A DNA stretch of 64,000 nt from Streptomyces sp. S4.7. Lineage in GTDB: Bacteria > Actinomycetota > Actinomycetes > Streptomycetales > Streptomycetaceae. A model generated the notes under the pieces. It saw nothing but the letters and a program-made list of their open reading frames with translations. It did no database searches and had not been told where the DNA came from. Position numbers and translations under genes: made by a program. The DNA lies in assembly GCF_010384365.1 (NCBI RefSeq), contig NZ_CP048397.1, positions 992,001-1,056,000 of the forward strand. The letters run 5' to 3'. Shown here piece after piece: positions 16,014 to 25,002 of the stretch. Every line of letters begins with the position of its first letter. Within the stretch, counting starts at the first letter, position 1.

Positions 16014-16630
16014 CGGACCGGCCCCCCGGCGTCCGGGGCGGGGAAGGCCAGCAACCGCTCCACGTACTTGGCGATCACGTCGACCTCCAGGTTGACCGGG
16101 TCGCCGGGCTGTTTGATGCCGAGGGTGGTCAGCGCGAGGGTGGTGGGGATGAGGCTGATGGTGAAGTAGTCGGGTCCCGCGTCGACCACCGTGAGGCTGA
16201 CTCCGTCGACGGTGATGGAGCCCTTCTCGACCACGTAGCGCGCGAGGCCGGCGGGGAGCGAGACCTTGACGATCTCCCAGTGTTCGGACGCCTTGCGGTC
16301 CACGACCGTGCCGGTGCCGTCGACATGGCCCTGGACGATGTGTCCGCCGAGCCGGCCGCCGACGGCCATGGGCCGCTCCAGATTGACCCGGGCGCCGGGC
16401 ACGAGTACGCCGAGGCTGGAGCGGTCGAGGGTCTCGGCCATGACGTCGGCGGTGAACTCGCCGCCCTCTTCGAGGTCGACGACGGTGAGGCAGACGCCGT
16501 TGACGGCGATCGAGTCGCCGTGCCTGGCGCCTTCGGTGACCACGGGGCCGCGCAGACGGAAGCGGGAGGAGTCGCCGAGGTTCTCGACGGCGGTGACCTC
16601 ACCCAGTTCTTCGACGATTCCGGTGAACAC
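16010..16630 (-). CDS. ribE: riboflavin synthase, alpha subunit
   Basis: A 206-residue enzyme dismutating two lumazines into riboflavin. It has two tandem lumazine-binding repeats: MFTGIVEELGEVTAVE with GDSIAVNGVCLTVVDL in the first, and LGGHIVQGHVDGTGTV with GSITVDGVSLTVVDAG in the second. The N-terminal MFTGIVEE is the family hallmark. It starts at GTG 16630, directly abutting the ribD stop, and ends in a 4-bp overlap with ribM. Confidence 0.97.
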   Translation of the reverse strand: MFTGIVEELGEVTAVENLGDSSRFRLRGPVVTEGARHGDSIAVNGVCLTVVDLEEGGEFTADVMAETLDRSSLGVLVPGARVNLERPMAVGGRLGGHIVQGHVDGTGTVVDRKASEHWEIVKVSLPAGLARYVVEKGSITVDGVSLTVVDAGPDYFTISLIPTTLALTTLGIKQPGDPVNLEVDVIAKYVERLLAFPAPDAGGPVR

Positions 16631-17824
16631 TCAACGCTCCTTGGGAGTTGAAACGGCTGCGGTGCCTGCGGGGGCGGTGCCTGCGTCCGCGCTGCTCGCG
16701 GGGGCGGCGGCCACGGGTGCGGCGCGTTGCGGTACGGCGGTGACACGGAGATCGGGGCCGACACTTTCGGTCCCGGTCATCCGCAGGCGCAACGCCCCCG
16801 TGAGGGTGGTGATTCCGGCGTCGCCGAGCGAGGCGGGTCCGGCGCCCAGAAGGACGGGCGCGAGATAGCCGACGACCTTGTCGACGGCCCCGGCCGCGAC
16901 GAAGGCACCGGCCAGCGTCGGACCGCCTTCGAGGAGGACGGAACGGACGCCGCGCGCGTGCAGGCCGGCGAGCAAGGCGGGGACGGACAGCCCCCGTTCG
17001 GCGCGCGGCAGCCGCAGGACGTCCACCGGCGCCCCGCCGGGCCCGGCCGCCTTGAGGTGCGTCGTGTCCGCGTCGTCGGCGACGGCGATCAGCGTGGGCC
17101 CCGCACCGTCGAGCACGCGTGCCCCCGGCCGTACCGCGGTGGCCCCGGTGTCGACGACGACCCGCAGCGGCTGGACGGCGCCCTCGACACCGCGGACCGC
17201 GAGGTGCGGGTCGTCGGCGCGCGCGGTCCCCGAGCCGACGACGACCGCGTCGGCCTCGGCGCGGAGCCGGTGGACGTCGGCGCGCGACTCGGCGGAGGTG
17301 ATCCACCGGCTGGTGGCGTCGGCCGCCGCGATCCGGCCGTCGAGCGTGGCGGCGTACTTCCACAGGACGTGGGGGCGGCCGAGCCGTACGGAGGTGAGCC
17401 ATGCCGCGTTTCCGGCCTCCGCCTCGTCGGCGAGCAGGCCCTGCTCGACCCGTACCCCGGCCGCCCGCAACGTCTGCGCGCCGCCGGTGGCCCGGGGATC
17501 GGGATCGCCGACCGCGTACACGACACGGGCGATCCCGGCCTCGGTGAGCGCCCGGGAGCAGGGTCCGGTGCGGCCGGTGTGGTCGCACGGTTCGAGGGTG
17601 ACGTACGCGGTGCCGCCCACGGCCCGGCCACCGGCCGCGCGCAGGGCGTGGATCTCGGCGTGCGGGCCGCCGGCGCGCTGGTGGAATCCCTCGCCCGCAG
17701 GCTGTCCGGCGGCGTCGAGGATCACGCATCCGACAATCGGATTGGGGCTGGTGGCGCCGAGCGCGCGGGCGGCGAGCGTGACGGCCCGCCGCATGGCGTC
17801 CATGTCGGCCGTGGTGGTGGCCAC
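16631..17824 (-). CDS. ribD: bifunctional pyrimidine deaminase / reductase
   Basis: A 397-residue enzyme carrying out the second and third steps from GTP to lumazine. Residues about 10-150 are the deaminase with zinc ligands in GPHAEIHAL and VTLEPCDHTGRTGPC. The remainder is the NADPH-dependent reductase (WKYAATLDGRIAAADATSRWI; VLLEGGPTLAGAF). The GTG at 17824 is chosen for its GGGAGGA ribosome-binding site; the open frame continues upstream through the FMN riboswitch, which cannot be coding. It heads the ribD-ribE-ribM-ribAB-ribH operon. Confidence 0.95.
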   Translation of the reverse strand: MATTTADMDAMRRAVTLAARALGATSPNPIVGCVILDAAGQPAGEGFHQRAGGPHAEIHALRAAGGRAVGGTAYVTLEPCDHTGRTGPCSRALTEAGIARVVYAVGDPDPRATGGAQTLRAAGVRVEQGLLADEAEAGNAAWLTSVRLGRPHVLWKYAATLDGRIAAADATSRWITSAESRADVHRLRAEADAVVVGSGTARADDPHLAVRGVEGAVQPLRVVVDTGATAVRPGARVLDGAGPTLIAVADDADTTHLKAAGPGGAPVDVLRLPRAERGLSVPALLAGLHARGVRSVLLEGGPTLAGAFVAAGAVDKVVGYLAPVLLGAGPASLGDAGITTLTGALRLRMTGTESVGPDLRVTAVPQRAAPVAAAPASSADAGTAPAGTAAVSTPKER

Positions 17825-17969
17825 CGGGTCCTCCCTGCCTCTGGGGCACGGACTCCGGGGCCTGTCGATGACGACAGAGAAACGGGAAACGCACACGGGA
17901 ACGCCGGGACCGATGAACGGAACGTCCGAGGACGATCCGCCGACGGCGGCATACCGGTGACGGCCCGCC

Positions 17970-18096
17970 GCGCACTGCCTCCCATCCGGACTTTCACCGT
18001 CGGTCCAGGAATTCCACCTGGTCAACCGGCCGCTGGAAGCGGTCGGGTCGCGGACTGTAACCGCCGGTTCGGAATTGCACCGACCCCGGAGTGCGC
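17970..18096 (-). promoter_or_regulatory. FMN riboswitch (RFN element)
   Basis: The minus-strand sequence follows the RFN consensus. The closing stem P1 is GCGCACT (18096-18090) with AGTGCGC (17976-17970). Conserved core pieces include GGTGCAATTCCGAACCGGCG, TTACAGTCCGCGA, GACCGACGGTGAAAGTCCG and GATGGGAGGCAGTG. FMN binding should lower expression of the riboflavin operon. P1 ends about 145 nt before ribD; I saw no clear terminator in that gap, so control may be translational or Rho-dependent. Confidence 0.96.
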
Positions 18097-18295
18097 TGCT
18101 GCTGGTACGGAACCAGTGTGCCACGCCTGATCGTCGGCCATCGGGGGTGTGTGCGCCGAATCACAGACGATGGCCCCGACCGTGGCCGGGCGGTGGTCCC
18201 GGGAGGGCGCAGTAGACGAGGCGCGGCGGGATCTCCACGACACTCCCCGGCACCCTCTCGTCACACGGAGCGTCACACGCTGGCAGGCTTGGGCC

Positions 18296-19042
18296 ATGGC
18301 GACAATCCTCGTGACCGGTGGTACGGGAACACTCGGCAGACAGGTCGTGGACCGGCTGCGCACGGACGGGCACACCGTCCGTGCGCTGAGCCGGAGTTCT
18401 AGGCCGTACGCCGTCGATCTGCGCGACGACGACAGCAGGGCGCTCGACGAGGCGCTGAGGGGTGTGGACGTGGTCGTACACTGCGCCACCTCGGCGCGCG
18501 GGGGTGACGACAGGGCGGCGGCGCATCTGGTGGAGTCGGCCGTGCGCGCGAGCATCCCGCATCTCGTCTACATCTCGGTCGTCGGGGGCGACCGGTTGCC
18601 GCTCGGCTACTACCGGACGAAGCGGATCGTCGAGCGGATGATCGAGGATTCGGGGCTCGGCTGGACGATTCTGCGCACGACCCATTTCCACGATCTGGTC
18701 CTGAAGATGCTGGAGGGGGCGACGAAGCTGCCGGTCGCCACGGTGCTGCCGGCACGGGTCAGCCTCCAGCCGATCGGCTCGGCGGAGGTCGCGTCGCGCC
18801 TGGCGGACCTGGCCACGCGCCCGCCGGCCGGCCGGGTGCCCGACCTCGGGGGGCCCGAGGTCCGCACGCTGGAGGATCTGGCCGAGGCGTATCTGCGGGC
18901 GACGGGCCACAGGCGTCGGCTGCTGGCGATGCCGCTGTTCGGCAAGGCGTACGCGGGCTACCGGCGGGGTGACCAGCTGGCGCCCGAACGGGCCGTGGGC
19001 AGGGAGACGTTCGAGGACTTCCTGGCGACGCGGAAGATGTGA
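18296..19042 (+). CDS. NmrA/atypical SDR NAD(P)-binding protein
   Basis: A 248-residue Rossmann-fold protein. The nucleotide motif ILVTGGTGTLGRQVVDRL is at residues 4-21 and HLVYISVVGGDRLPLGYYRTKR lies mid-protein. This is the extended or NmrA-like SDR layout, in which a Y-x3-K pair (YYRTKR) survives. The reaction is unknown; such proteins act as NAD(P)H quinone reductases or redox sensors. ATG 18296 immediately precedes the glycine-rich loop. It diverges from the riboflavin operon with the riboswitch region between. Confidence 0.85.
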   Translation: MATILVTGGTGTLGRQVVDRLRTDGHTVRALSRSSRPYAVDLRDDDSRALDEALRGVDVVVHCATSARGGDDRAAAHLVESAVRASIPHLVYISVVGGDRLPLGYYRTKRIVERMIEDSGLGWTILRTTHFHDLVLKMLEGATKLPVATVLPARVSLQPIGSAEVASRLADLATRPPAGRVPDLGGPEVRTLEDLAEAYLRATGHRRRLLAMPLFGKAYAGYRRGDQLAPERAVGRETFEDFLATRKM

Positions 19043-19144
19043 GGCCCACGGGCCCCCCTCGGCCCCCCTCGGCCCCCGCGGGCCGCCGCACCGGTCGACG
19101 TGTCCGTCGTCGGATCTCTCGCCGGATCCGTCTGACGGCCCGGT

Positions 19145-20329
19145 TCAGCTCGGCGGGGCGAACAGGTCGTTCTGGGCGGCGTCCCGCGCCGTCAGCAGCG
19201 CACCACGCAGCACTGCCGCGCCGCCCAGGGAGCTCGCCACGACCTTCGTACGGAGGGGGGACATCTCGGCCAGGCGGGCCTCGACGCGGGACGCCAGCGC
19301 CGTACCGCCCGCCTGTCCGACCTCGCCCCCCAGGACCACCCTGCCGGGGTCGAGTACGGCGCTGATGGCCGCGGCGCCGACCGCGACCGGCGCGGCGAGG
19401 GCGTCGAGGAAGGCCTCTCCCGCGGCGCCCGCGGTGAGTGCGGCGCGCACGACGGCCGCGGCGGGCGGCTCCTGGGGGCCTGCTTCGGCGAACAGGCCGT
19501 GGCGCTCGGCGAGTTCGCAGATGCCCGCCGAACCGGCGAGGGTGTGGAACCCGCCGTCGCAGGCGGTGGCGGAGGGCAGGCCGGAGGTCCCCGGTACGGG
19601 CAGGAAGCCGATCTCGCCTGCGCCGCCCGACGCACCGCGCCGGACCTTCCCGTTCAGGACGAGGGCGGCGCCCACCCCGAAGCCGAGCCACAGCAGTACG
19701 AAGCTGTCCGCGCCCCCGTCGCGGGCGGCGCCGACGCGCTGTTCGGCGACGGCGGCGAGATTGGTCTCGTTCTCGACGAGGACCGTCGCGGTCAGGCGTT
19801 CCTGAAGCGCGGCGACGAGTCTTCGGTGCCAGGCGGGCAGTCCGCTGGTCTCGCGGAGTTCGCCGGTCACCGGGTCGATCAGGCCGGGCGCGCCGATGCC
19901 CACGCTGTGCAGGCGTACGGCGCCCGCCTCGCGGGCGGTGCGCTCCAGCAGGGCCGCCGCGCCCTCGACGGCCGGTTCGGTGCCCGTGTCGCTGCCGATG
20001 GGCAGCACCGCCTCGGCGAGCGTCGCCCCCAGGAGGTCGGTGACGACGACGGTGACGCTCTGCGTCCGTACGTCGAGCGCCGCGAGGTGCGCCCGGTCGG
20101 CGACCAGCCCGTACAGCCGCGCGTTCGGGCCGCGACGCCTGCCTCCCGTCTCGCCGACGATCGTGACGAGTCCGGAGCTTTGCAGCCGCTCCACCAGATC
20201 GGCGACGGTGGGCCGGGAGAGCCCGGTGAGCGTCTTGAGCTGTCCCGCCGTCAACGGGCCCTCGTCCTGGAGGAATTCCAGGGCGAGGCGGTCGTTGATG
20301 GCCCGTGCCGTGCTCGGGGATGCGGCCAT
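19145..20329 (-). CDS. ROK-family transcriptional repressor
   Basis: A 394-residue regulator with an N-terminal winged helix-turn-helix (residues 10-65: LTAGQLKTLTGLSRPTVADLVERL, GGRRRGPNARLYGL) fused to a ROK sugar-kinase-like domain. The ROK part retains VGIGAPGLIDPVTGEL and VENETNLAAVAEQRVG, but the usual cysteine-rich zinc loop is reduced to SATACDGGFHTLAG, so sugar-kinase activity is unlikely. It diverges from an MFS exporter across 133 bp containing a 7-bp inverted repeat, suggesting local repression of that exporter. Confidence 0.9.
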   Translation of the reverse strand: MAASPSTARAINDRLALEFLQDEGPLTAGQLKTLTGLSRPTVADLVERLQSSGLVTIVGETGGRRRGPNARLYGLVADRAHLAALDVRTQSVTVVVTDLLGATLAEAVLPIGSDTGTEPAVEGAAALLERTAREAGAVRLHSVGIGAPGLIDPVTGELRETSGLPAWHRRLVAALQERLTATVLVENETNLAAVAEQRVGAARDGGADSFVLLWLGFGVGAALVLNGKVRRGASGGAGEIGFLPVPGTSGLPSATACDGGFHTLAGSAGICELAERHGLFAEAGPQEPPAAAVVRAALTAGAAGEAFLDALAAPVAVGAAAISAVLDPGRVVLGGEVGQAGGTALASRVEARLAEMSPLRTKVVASSLGGAAVLRGALLTARDAAQNDLFAPPS

Positions 20330-20383
20330 GGCCTGGATCCTTCCAGATGTCTGCGGATCTCATCGCGCCCACTGCCGTCTATT

Positions 20384-20404
20384 TATCAGGCAGGGTTCCT
20401 GATA
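20384..20404. promoter_or_regulatory. candidate operator between ROK repressor and MFS gene
   Basis: TATCAGG (20384-20390) and CCTGATA (20398-20404) form a perfect inverted repeat spaced by seven bases. It lies in an unusually A/T-rich patch of the divergent promoter region and probably binds the ROK repressor. Confidence 0.5.
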
Positions 20405-20462
20405 GTTTACTGCCCGCACTGTTGGACGGCGCCCGCGCGCCGTACGGGGAGGACGGAACCGA

Positions 20463-21710
20463 ATGCCGACTGGACCACCGGTCTTCGACGGACAGCAACT
20501 GCGGCGGGCGCGGTACGCGGTGGCCGCCGTCTTCTGTGTGCACGGCGCGGTCACCGGCAGCTTCGCGACCCGTATCCCCTGGATCCAGGACCACGCGGCG
20601 CTGAGCGCCGGGCAGTTGGGGCTCGCGCTCGCCTTCCCCGCCATCGGTGCCTCGGTGGCGATGCCGCTGGCGGGCGCGATCAGCCACCGTTTCGGCGCGC
20701 GTACGGCGCTGCGCGGACTGCTCGCGCTGTGGACGCTCTCCCTCACGCTGCCCTCGCTCGCCCCGAATCTGGTCACGCTCTGTCTGGCACTCTTCGTGTA
20801 CGGCGCGACCTCGGGCATGTCGGACGTCGCGATGAACGCCCTCGGCGTGGAGATCGAGAACCGGCTCGACAAGTCGATCATGTCCAGCCTGCACGGCATG
20901 TGGAGCACGGGCGCCCTGCTGGGCTCCGCCGGCGGCACGCTCGCGGCCCACATGGACAGCGACGTGCGTGTGCACCACCTGATCGCCGCCACCGTGCTCA
21001 CCGTCACGGGCATGATCGCCTGCCGGTGGGTGCTCGACCTGCGCAGCACGCCCGAGGACGAGCCGCCGCCGCGCTTCGCACTGCCGCCGAAGTCCGCACT
21101 GCTCATCGGTGCCGTCGGCTTCTGCGCGGTCTTCGCGGAGGGCGCGAGCCTCGACTGGTCGGCGGTGTATCTGGAGGACGTACTGGACACCTCCCCCGGT
21201 CTCGCCGCCGCGTCCACCACGGCCTTCGCACTCACCATGGCCATGGCACGGCTGCTCGGCGACCGGATCGTCGACCGCTTCGGGGCGGTGCGGTGCGTCA
21301 GGGTGGGCGGCGTCTCCGCCACGCTCGGCGGTGTGCTGGTGGTCTTCGCGCCCAATCCCCTGGCCGCCATGGGCGGGTTCGCCCTCGTCGGGCTGGGTGT
21401 GGCGGTGGTGGTGCCGCTGGCCTTCGCCGCCGCCGGGCGCAGCGGGCCGAACCCCAGCCAGGCCATCGCGGGCGTCGCGACCATCACGTACACGTCGGGG
21501 CTGATCGCGCCCTCGGCGATCGGCGCGGTGGCCGACGCGACGTCGCTGGTGGCCTCGTTCGGCCTGGTGACCGTGCTTGCCTTCGGTCTGGTGCTGGGCG
21601 CGAGCGTCCTGAGGACCGGGGACCGGCGTGCGGCTCCGGACGCAGTTCACGGAGCAGAACCGCGAGAGCGGGACCGACCCGGAAGCCGACGGGGGCAGGC
21701 CCTACCATGA
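20463..21710 (+). CDS. MFS transporter (YbjJ-like)
   Basis: A 415-residue inner-membrane transporter with 12 predicted spans. The loop between spans 2 and 3 reads AGAISHRFGARTALRG, the MFS G-x3-D/H-R-x-G-R signature. FVYGATSGMSDVAMNALGVEIE and SSLHGMWSTGALLGSAGG are characteristic of the YbjJ-type exporter branch. The substrate is unknown. It is probably repressed by the divergent ROK protein. The permease gene follows 43 bp downstream on the same strand. Confidence 0.88.
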   Translation: MPTGPPVFDGQQLRRARYAVAAVFCVHGAVTGSFATRIPWIQDHAALSAGQLGLALAFPAIGASVAMPLAGAISHRFGARTALRGLLALWTLSLTLPSLAPNLVTLCLALFVYGATSGMSDVAMNALGVEIENRLDKSIMSSLHGMWSTGALLGSAGGTLAAHMDSDVRVHHLIAATVLTVTGMIACRWVLDLRSTPEDEPPPRFALPPKSALLIGAVGFCAVFAEGASLDWSAVYLEDVLDTSPGLAAASTTAFALTMAMARLLGDRIVDRFGAVRCVRVGGVSATLGGVLVVFAPNPLAAMGGFALVGLGVAVVVPLAFAAAGRSGPNPSQAIAGVATITYTSGLIAPSAIGAVADATSLVASFGLVTVLAFGLVLGASVLRTGDRRAAPDAVHGAEPRERDRPGSRRGQALP

Positions 21711-21753
21711 CGCTGATCTTCTCGGCGCCGGATTCGGAAGTGGAGCCACCCTC

Positions 21754-23172
21754 ATGAAGCCCCTCACGAAGCTCGGTGTGCGCTGGACCCTGCACGGCGA
21801 CGGACGAACTCCCGCGCCCGGCGCCGTCGTACGGCCCGATGAACGGCTCTCCTGGCCGCGGACGGCCGGGCTCGGCGCCCAGCACGTGGTGGCGATGTTC
21901 GGCGCGTCGTTCGTCGCGCCCGTCCTGATGGGCCTCGACCCCAACCTCGCGATCATGATGTCCGGTGTCGCGACGGTCGTCTTCCTGCTGGCCACCCGCG
22001 GCCAGGTGCCGAGCTATCTCGGCTGCTCACTGTCGTTCGTCGGGGTCGCCGCCACGATCCGGGCATCGGGCGGCGACAGCGCCACCGTGACCGGCGCGGT
22101 CCTCGTCGTCGCCGTCACGCTCTTCCTCGCGGGCCTGGCCGTACGGCGGTTCGGCGCCCGGATCATCCACGCCGCGATGCCGCCGGTCGTGACGGGCGCG
22201 GTCGTGATGCTCATCGGATTCAATCTGGCGCCGGTCTCCGCCAAGACGTACTGGCCGCAGGACCAGTGGACCGCGCTGCTGGTGATGGTCTTCACCGCGC
22301 TGGCCGTGGTCTGTCTGCGCGGCTTCTGGTCACGTATCGCGATCTTCCTCGGTCTGCTCTTCGGGTACGGCGTCTCCTGGCTCTTCGACCAGGTCATCGG
22401 CAAGATCCACTCCCCCGCCGGCGGCGCCGAGTCCGTCGACCACTGGCGCCTGGACCTCTCCCTGGTCGGGAAGGCCGACTGGATCGGGCTCCCGGACTTC
22501 CACGCGCCGAGCTTCGAGTGGTCGGCGATCCTGGTCGCTCTGCCCGTCGTCATCGCGCTGATCGCGGAGAACGCCGGGCATGTGAAGGCCGTCGGCGAGA
22601 TGACCGGCGACTCCCTCGACAGCAAGCTGGGCACGGCGATCGCCGCCGACGGCGCCGCGTCGATGCTCTCCACCGCCGTCGGCGGGCCGCCCAACACCAC
22701 GTACTCCGAGAACATCGGCGTGATGGCCGCGACGCGTGTGTACTCGACGGCGGCGTACTGGGCCGCCGCCGGCTTCGCCCTGCTCTTCGGACTCTGCCCG
22801 AAGTTCGGCGCCGTCGTCGCCGCCGTTCCCGGCGGGGTGCTGGGCGGTATCACCGTCATCCTCTACGGCATGATCGGTCTGCTCGGAGCACAGATATGGA
22901 TCAACGCCGGGGTGGATCTGCGCAATCCGCTGAATCTGGTCCCGGCCGCGGCGGGCATCATCATCGGCGTCGGCGGGGTCACGCTGAAGTTCACGGACAG
23001 CTTCGAACTCGGCGGCATCGCGCTCGGCTCGATCGTGGTCATCGCCGGCTACCACGTGCTGCGCGCCTTCGCCCCGCCCCATCTGAAGGCTGACGGACCG
23101 CTGCTCGACTCGGGCACGTCCACGTACGACAGCGGGGACGAGGGAGACCGGCGGCCCGCCTCGAAGCAGTAG
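21754..23172 (+). CDS. NCS2 uracil/xanthine permease
   Basis: A 472-residue nucleobase permease with about 14 hydrophobic segments. The UraA-type helix VVIALIAENAGHVKAVGEM carries the Glu and His that contact uracil in UraA. AVGGPPNTTYSENIGVMAATRV is the second conserved Glu-bearing motif. It should import uracil or a related base with protons. ATG 21754 is chosen over an in-frame upstream ATG inside the MFS gene. The GC-rich N-terminus before the first span is hydrophilic, as in other Streptomyces members. Confidence 0.92.
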   Translation: MKPLTKLGVRWTLHGDGRTPAPGAVVRPDERLSWPRTAGLGAQHVVAMFGASFVAPVLMGLDPNLAIMMSGVATVVFLLATRGQVPSYLGCSLSFVGVAATIRASGGDSATVTGAVLVVAVTLFLAGLAVRRFGARIIHAAMPPVVTGAVVMLIGFNLAPVSAKTYWPQDQWTALLVMVFTALAVVCLRGFWSRIAIFLGLLFGYGVSWLFDQVIGKIHSPAGGAESVDHWRLDLSLVGKADWIGLPDFHAPSFEWSAILVALPVVIALIAENAGHVKAVGEMTGDSLDSKLGTAIAADGAASMLSTAVGGPPNTTYSENIGVMAATRVYSTAAYWAAAGFALLFGLCPKFGAVVAAVPGGVLGGITVILYGMIGLLGAQIWINAGVDLRNPLNLVPAAAGIIIGVGGVTLKFTDSFELGGIALGSIVVIAGYHVLRAFAPPHLKADGPLLDSGTSTYDSGDEGDRRPASKQ

Positions 23173-23206
23173 CGGGCGGGGCCCGGCCATCCGCGCCCCC
23201 GCCCCC

Positions 23207-24928
23207 TCAGTCCTCCGGCAGCTCGACCGGGGCGATCTCGTCGTACACGTCGCCCGGCCCGGGATTCGTCGCGTCCGTGGCGCCGCCGAAGTGCGTCATC
23301 ACACCCCACACGGCGTTGAGCGCGGTCTGTACGGCGCCCTCCGCCCACCCCGCCGTCCACGAGATGTCGTCCCCCGCGAGGAAGATCCCGCGCTTGTCCG
23401 CGGGCAGCCGGTCCTGCATGAAGTGGGTGAACAGACGGCGCTGGTAGCGGTAGTGGCCCGGCAGGTTCGCCTTGAACGCACCCATGAAACAGGGCTCGTT
23501 CTCCCACGACACCGTCACCGGGCTGCCGATGACGTGCTTGCGGATGTCCACGTTCGGATAGATCTCGCCGAGCGACTTCAGCATGACCTCCATCCGCTCG
23601 TTCGCCGACAGCGGCAGCCACTTCAGGCTGTCGTCGCACCACGTGTAGGAGAGGCAGATGACGGCCGGCTTGTCGGGACCGTTGTCGAGGAGGTACGTGC
23701 CGCGCGTCATCCGGTCGGTGAGCGTCATCGACATCGTGTCGCGGCCGGTCGGCTCTCCCCTGTCGTCGACGGCCTCGTCCAGCCAGAACGGCCGGTCCAC
23801 CGGCACGAACAGCTTGGACGACTCCATGTAGTGGGTGCGCTCCATCGCCGTCCAGTGGTCGATCGGGAAGAGCGAGTCCGAGCAGTCGATCTTCGACAGC
23901 AGCAGCCAGGACTGCGCGGTGAACACGGCGGCCCGGTAGGTGCGGATGTCCCCGGAGGCGTCGGTGACGGTGATCCGGTCGCCCGCCGTACGGTGCAGCC
24001 GGGTCACCGCGCCGCGCGGCGCGCCGCCGTGCAGGGACGAGAGCGAGGTGCCCAGCGGCCAGTGCGTGATCTTGGCCGGTTCGCGCTCCCAGAGCCGCAG
24101 CGGCAGTTGGCTGCTGCCGCCGACGATGCCGCGGTGGTGGTCGTCGGCCTCGGAGTAGACGACGCGCAGGATCTCCAGGATCGAGTTGGGGAAGTCGGTG
24201 TCCCAGCCGCCCGTACCGAAGCCGACCTGGCCGAAGATCTCCCGGTGCCGGAAGGACTTGAAGGCGTCGGAGTCGCAGAGGAAGCCGTAGAAGGTCTGGT
24301 TGTCGAGCTTCTCCACCAGCCGGGCCCAGATCTCCCGGATGCGCGGCACGTCGCGCTCGCGCATGGCGCGGTTCATGTCGGAGAAGTCCGCGCCCTCCTC
24401 CAGACAGGTGTTCCAGGCGGCCATCACGTCGCGGTAGACCTGCGGCAGGTCGTCGATCGTCCGCGCGTAGTGCGACTCGCCCTTGAGGTCCACGACGGTC
24501 GAAGGGGTACCGGGGGAAAGGGGGTTGGGGAACGGTTCGGTGACCAGGCCCACCAGGTCGATGTAGTGCTGGAGCGCGGTGGACGACGGCGGGAAGCGCA
24601 TCGCGCCCAGCTCCGCGGTCAGTTCGGGGTCGCAGCCGTCGAAGCCCACCGTGCGCAGCCGCCCGCCGATCCGGTCGGCCTCGTACACGACCGGCCGCAG
24701 GCCCATCTTCATCAGCTCGTACGCGGCGACGATGCCGGACAGCCCGCCGCCGATGACCGCGACCTCGGCGCCGTGCTCGGTCGCCGGTATCTGGCCGACG
24801 CCCGCGGGGTGGGCGAGGAAGTCGTCGTACGCGTAGGGGAAGTCCGGACCGAACATGGTGATCGGCGGCAGACCGGCCGACGGCCGGTCCTCGGTGTGCG
24901 GGACGGAGGTGGGCACCGTGGACGTCAT
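23207..24928 (-). CDS. flavin monoamine / L-amino acid oxidase
   Basis: A 573-residue flavoprotein. The FAD dinucleotide motif EVAVIGGGLSGIVAAYELMK lies near residues 54-73, followed by VVYEADRIGGRLRT. The C-terminal FAD contact is GIFLAGDDISWTAGWAEGAV. The overall layout matches the tryptophan 2-monooxygenase / L-amino acid oxidase branch. Its operon partner is a nitrilase-type amidase and a Lrp regulator and amino acid permease follow. I therefore infer oxidative conversion of an amino acid to its amide, then to the acid. ATG 24928 follows AAGGAG. Confidence 0.87.
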   Translation of the reverse strand: MTSTVPTSVPHTEDRPSAGLPPITMFGPDFPYAYDDFLAHPAGVGQIPATEHGAEVAVIGGGLSGIVAAYELMKMGLRPVVYEADRIGGRLRTVGFDGCDPELTAELGAMRFPPSSTALQHYIDLVGLVTEPFPNPLSPGTPSTVVDLKGESHYARTIDDLPQVYRDVMAAWNTCLEEGADFSDMNRAMRERDVPRIREIWARLVEKLDNQTFYGFLCDSDAFKSFRHREIFGQVGFGTGGWDTDFPNSILEILRVVYSEADDHHRGIVGGSSQLPLRLWEREPAKITHWPLGTSLSSLHGGAPRGAVTRLHRTAGDRITVTDASGDIRTYRAAVFTAQSWLLLSKIDCSDSLFPIDHWTAMERTHYMESSKLFVPVDRPFWLDEAVDDRGEPTGRDTMSMTLTDRMTRGTYLLDNGPDKPAVICLSYTWCDDSLKWLPLSANERMEVMLKSLGEIYPNVDIRKHVIGSPVTVSWENEPCFMGAFKANLPGHYRYQRRLFTHFMQDRLPADKRGIFLAGDDISWTAGWAEGAVQTALNAVWGVMTHFGGATDATNPGPGDVYDEIAPVELPED

Positions 24929-25002
24929 GGGGTACGGACTCCTTGCGGGGAAAGGCGCGAGCGGCTGGGGCGGCGGGGATTGCGGGGCGGGGCCGGGGAC
25001 GG

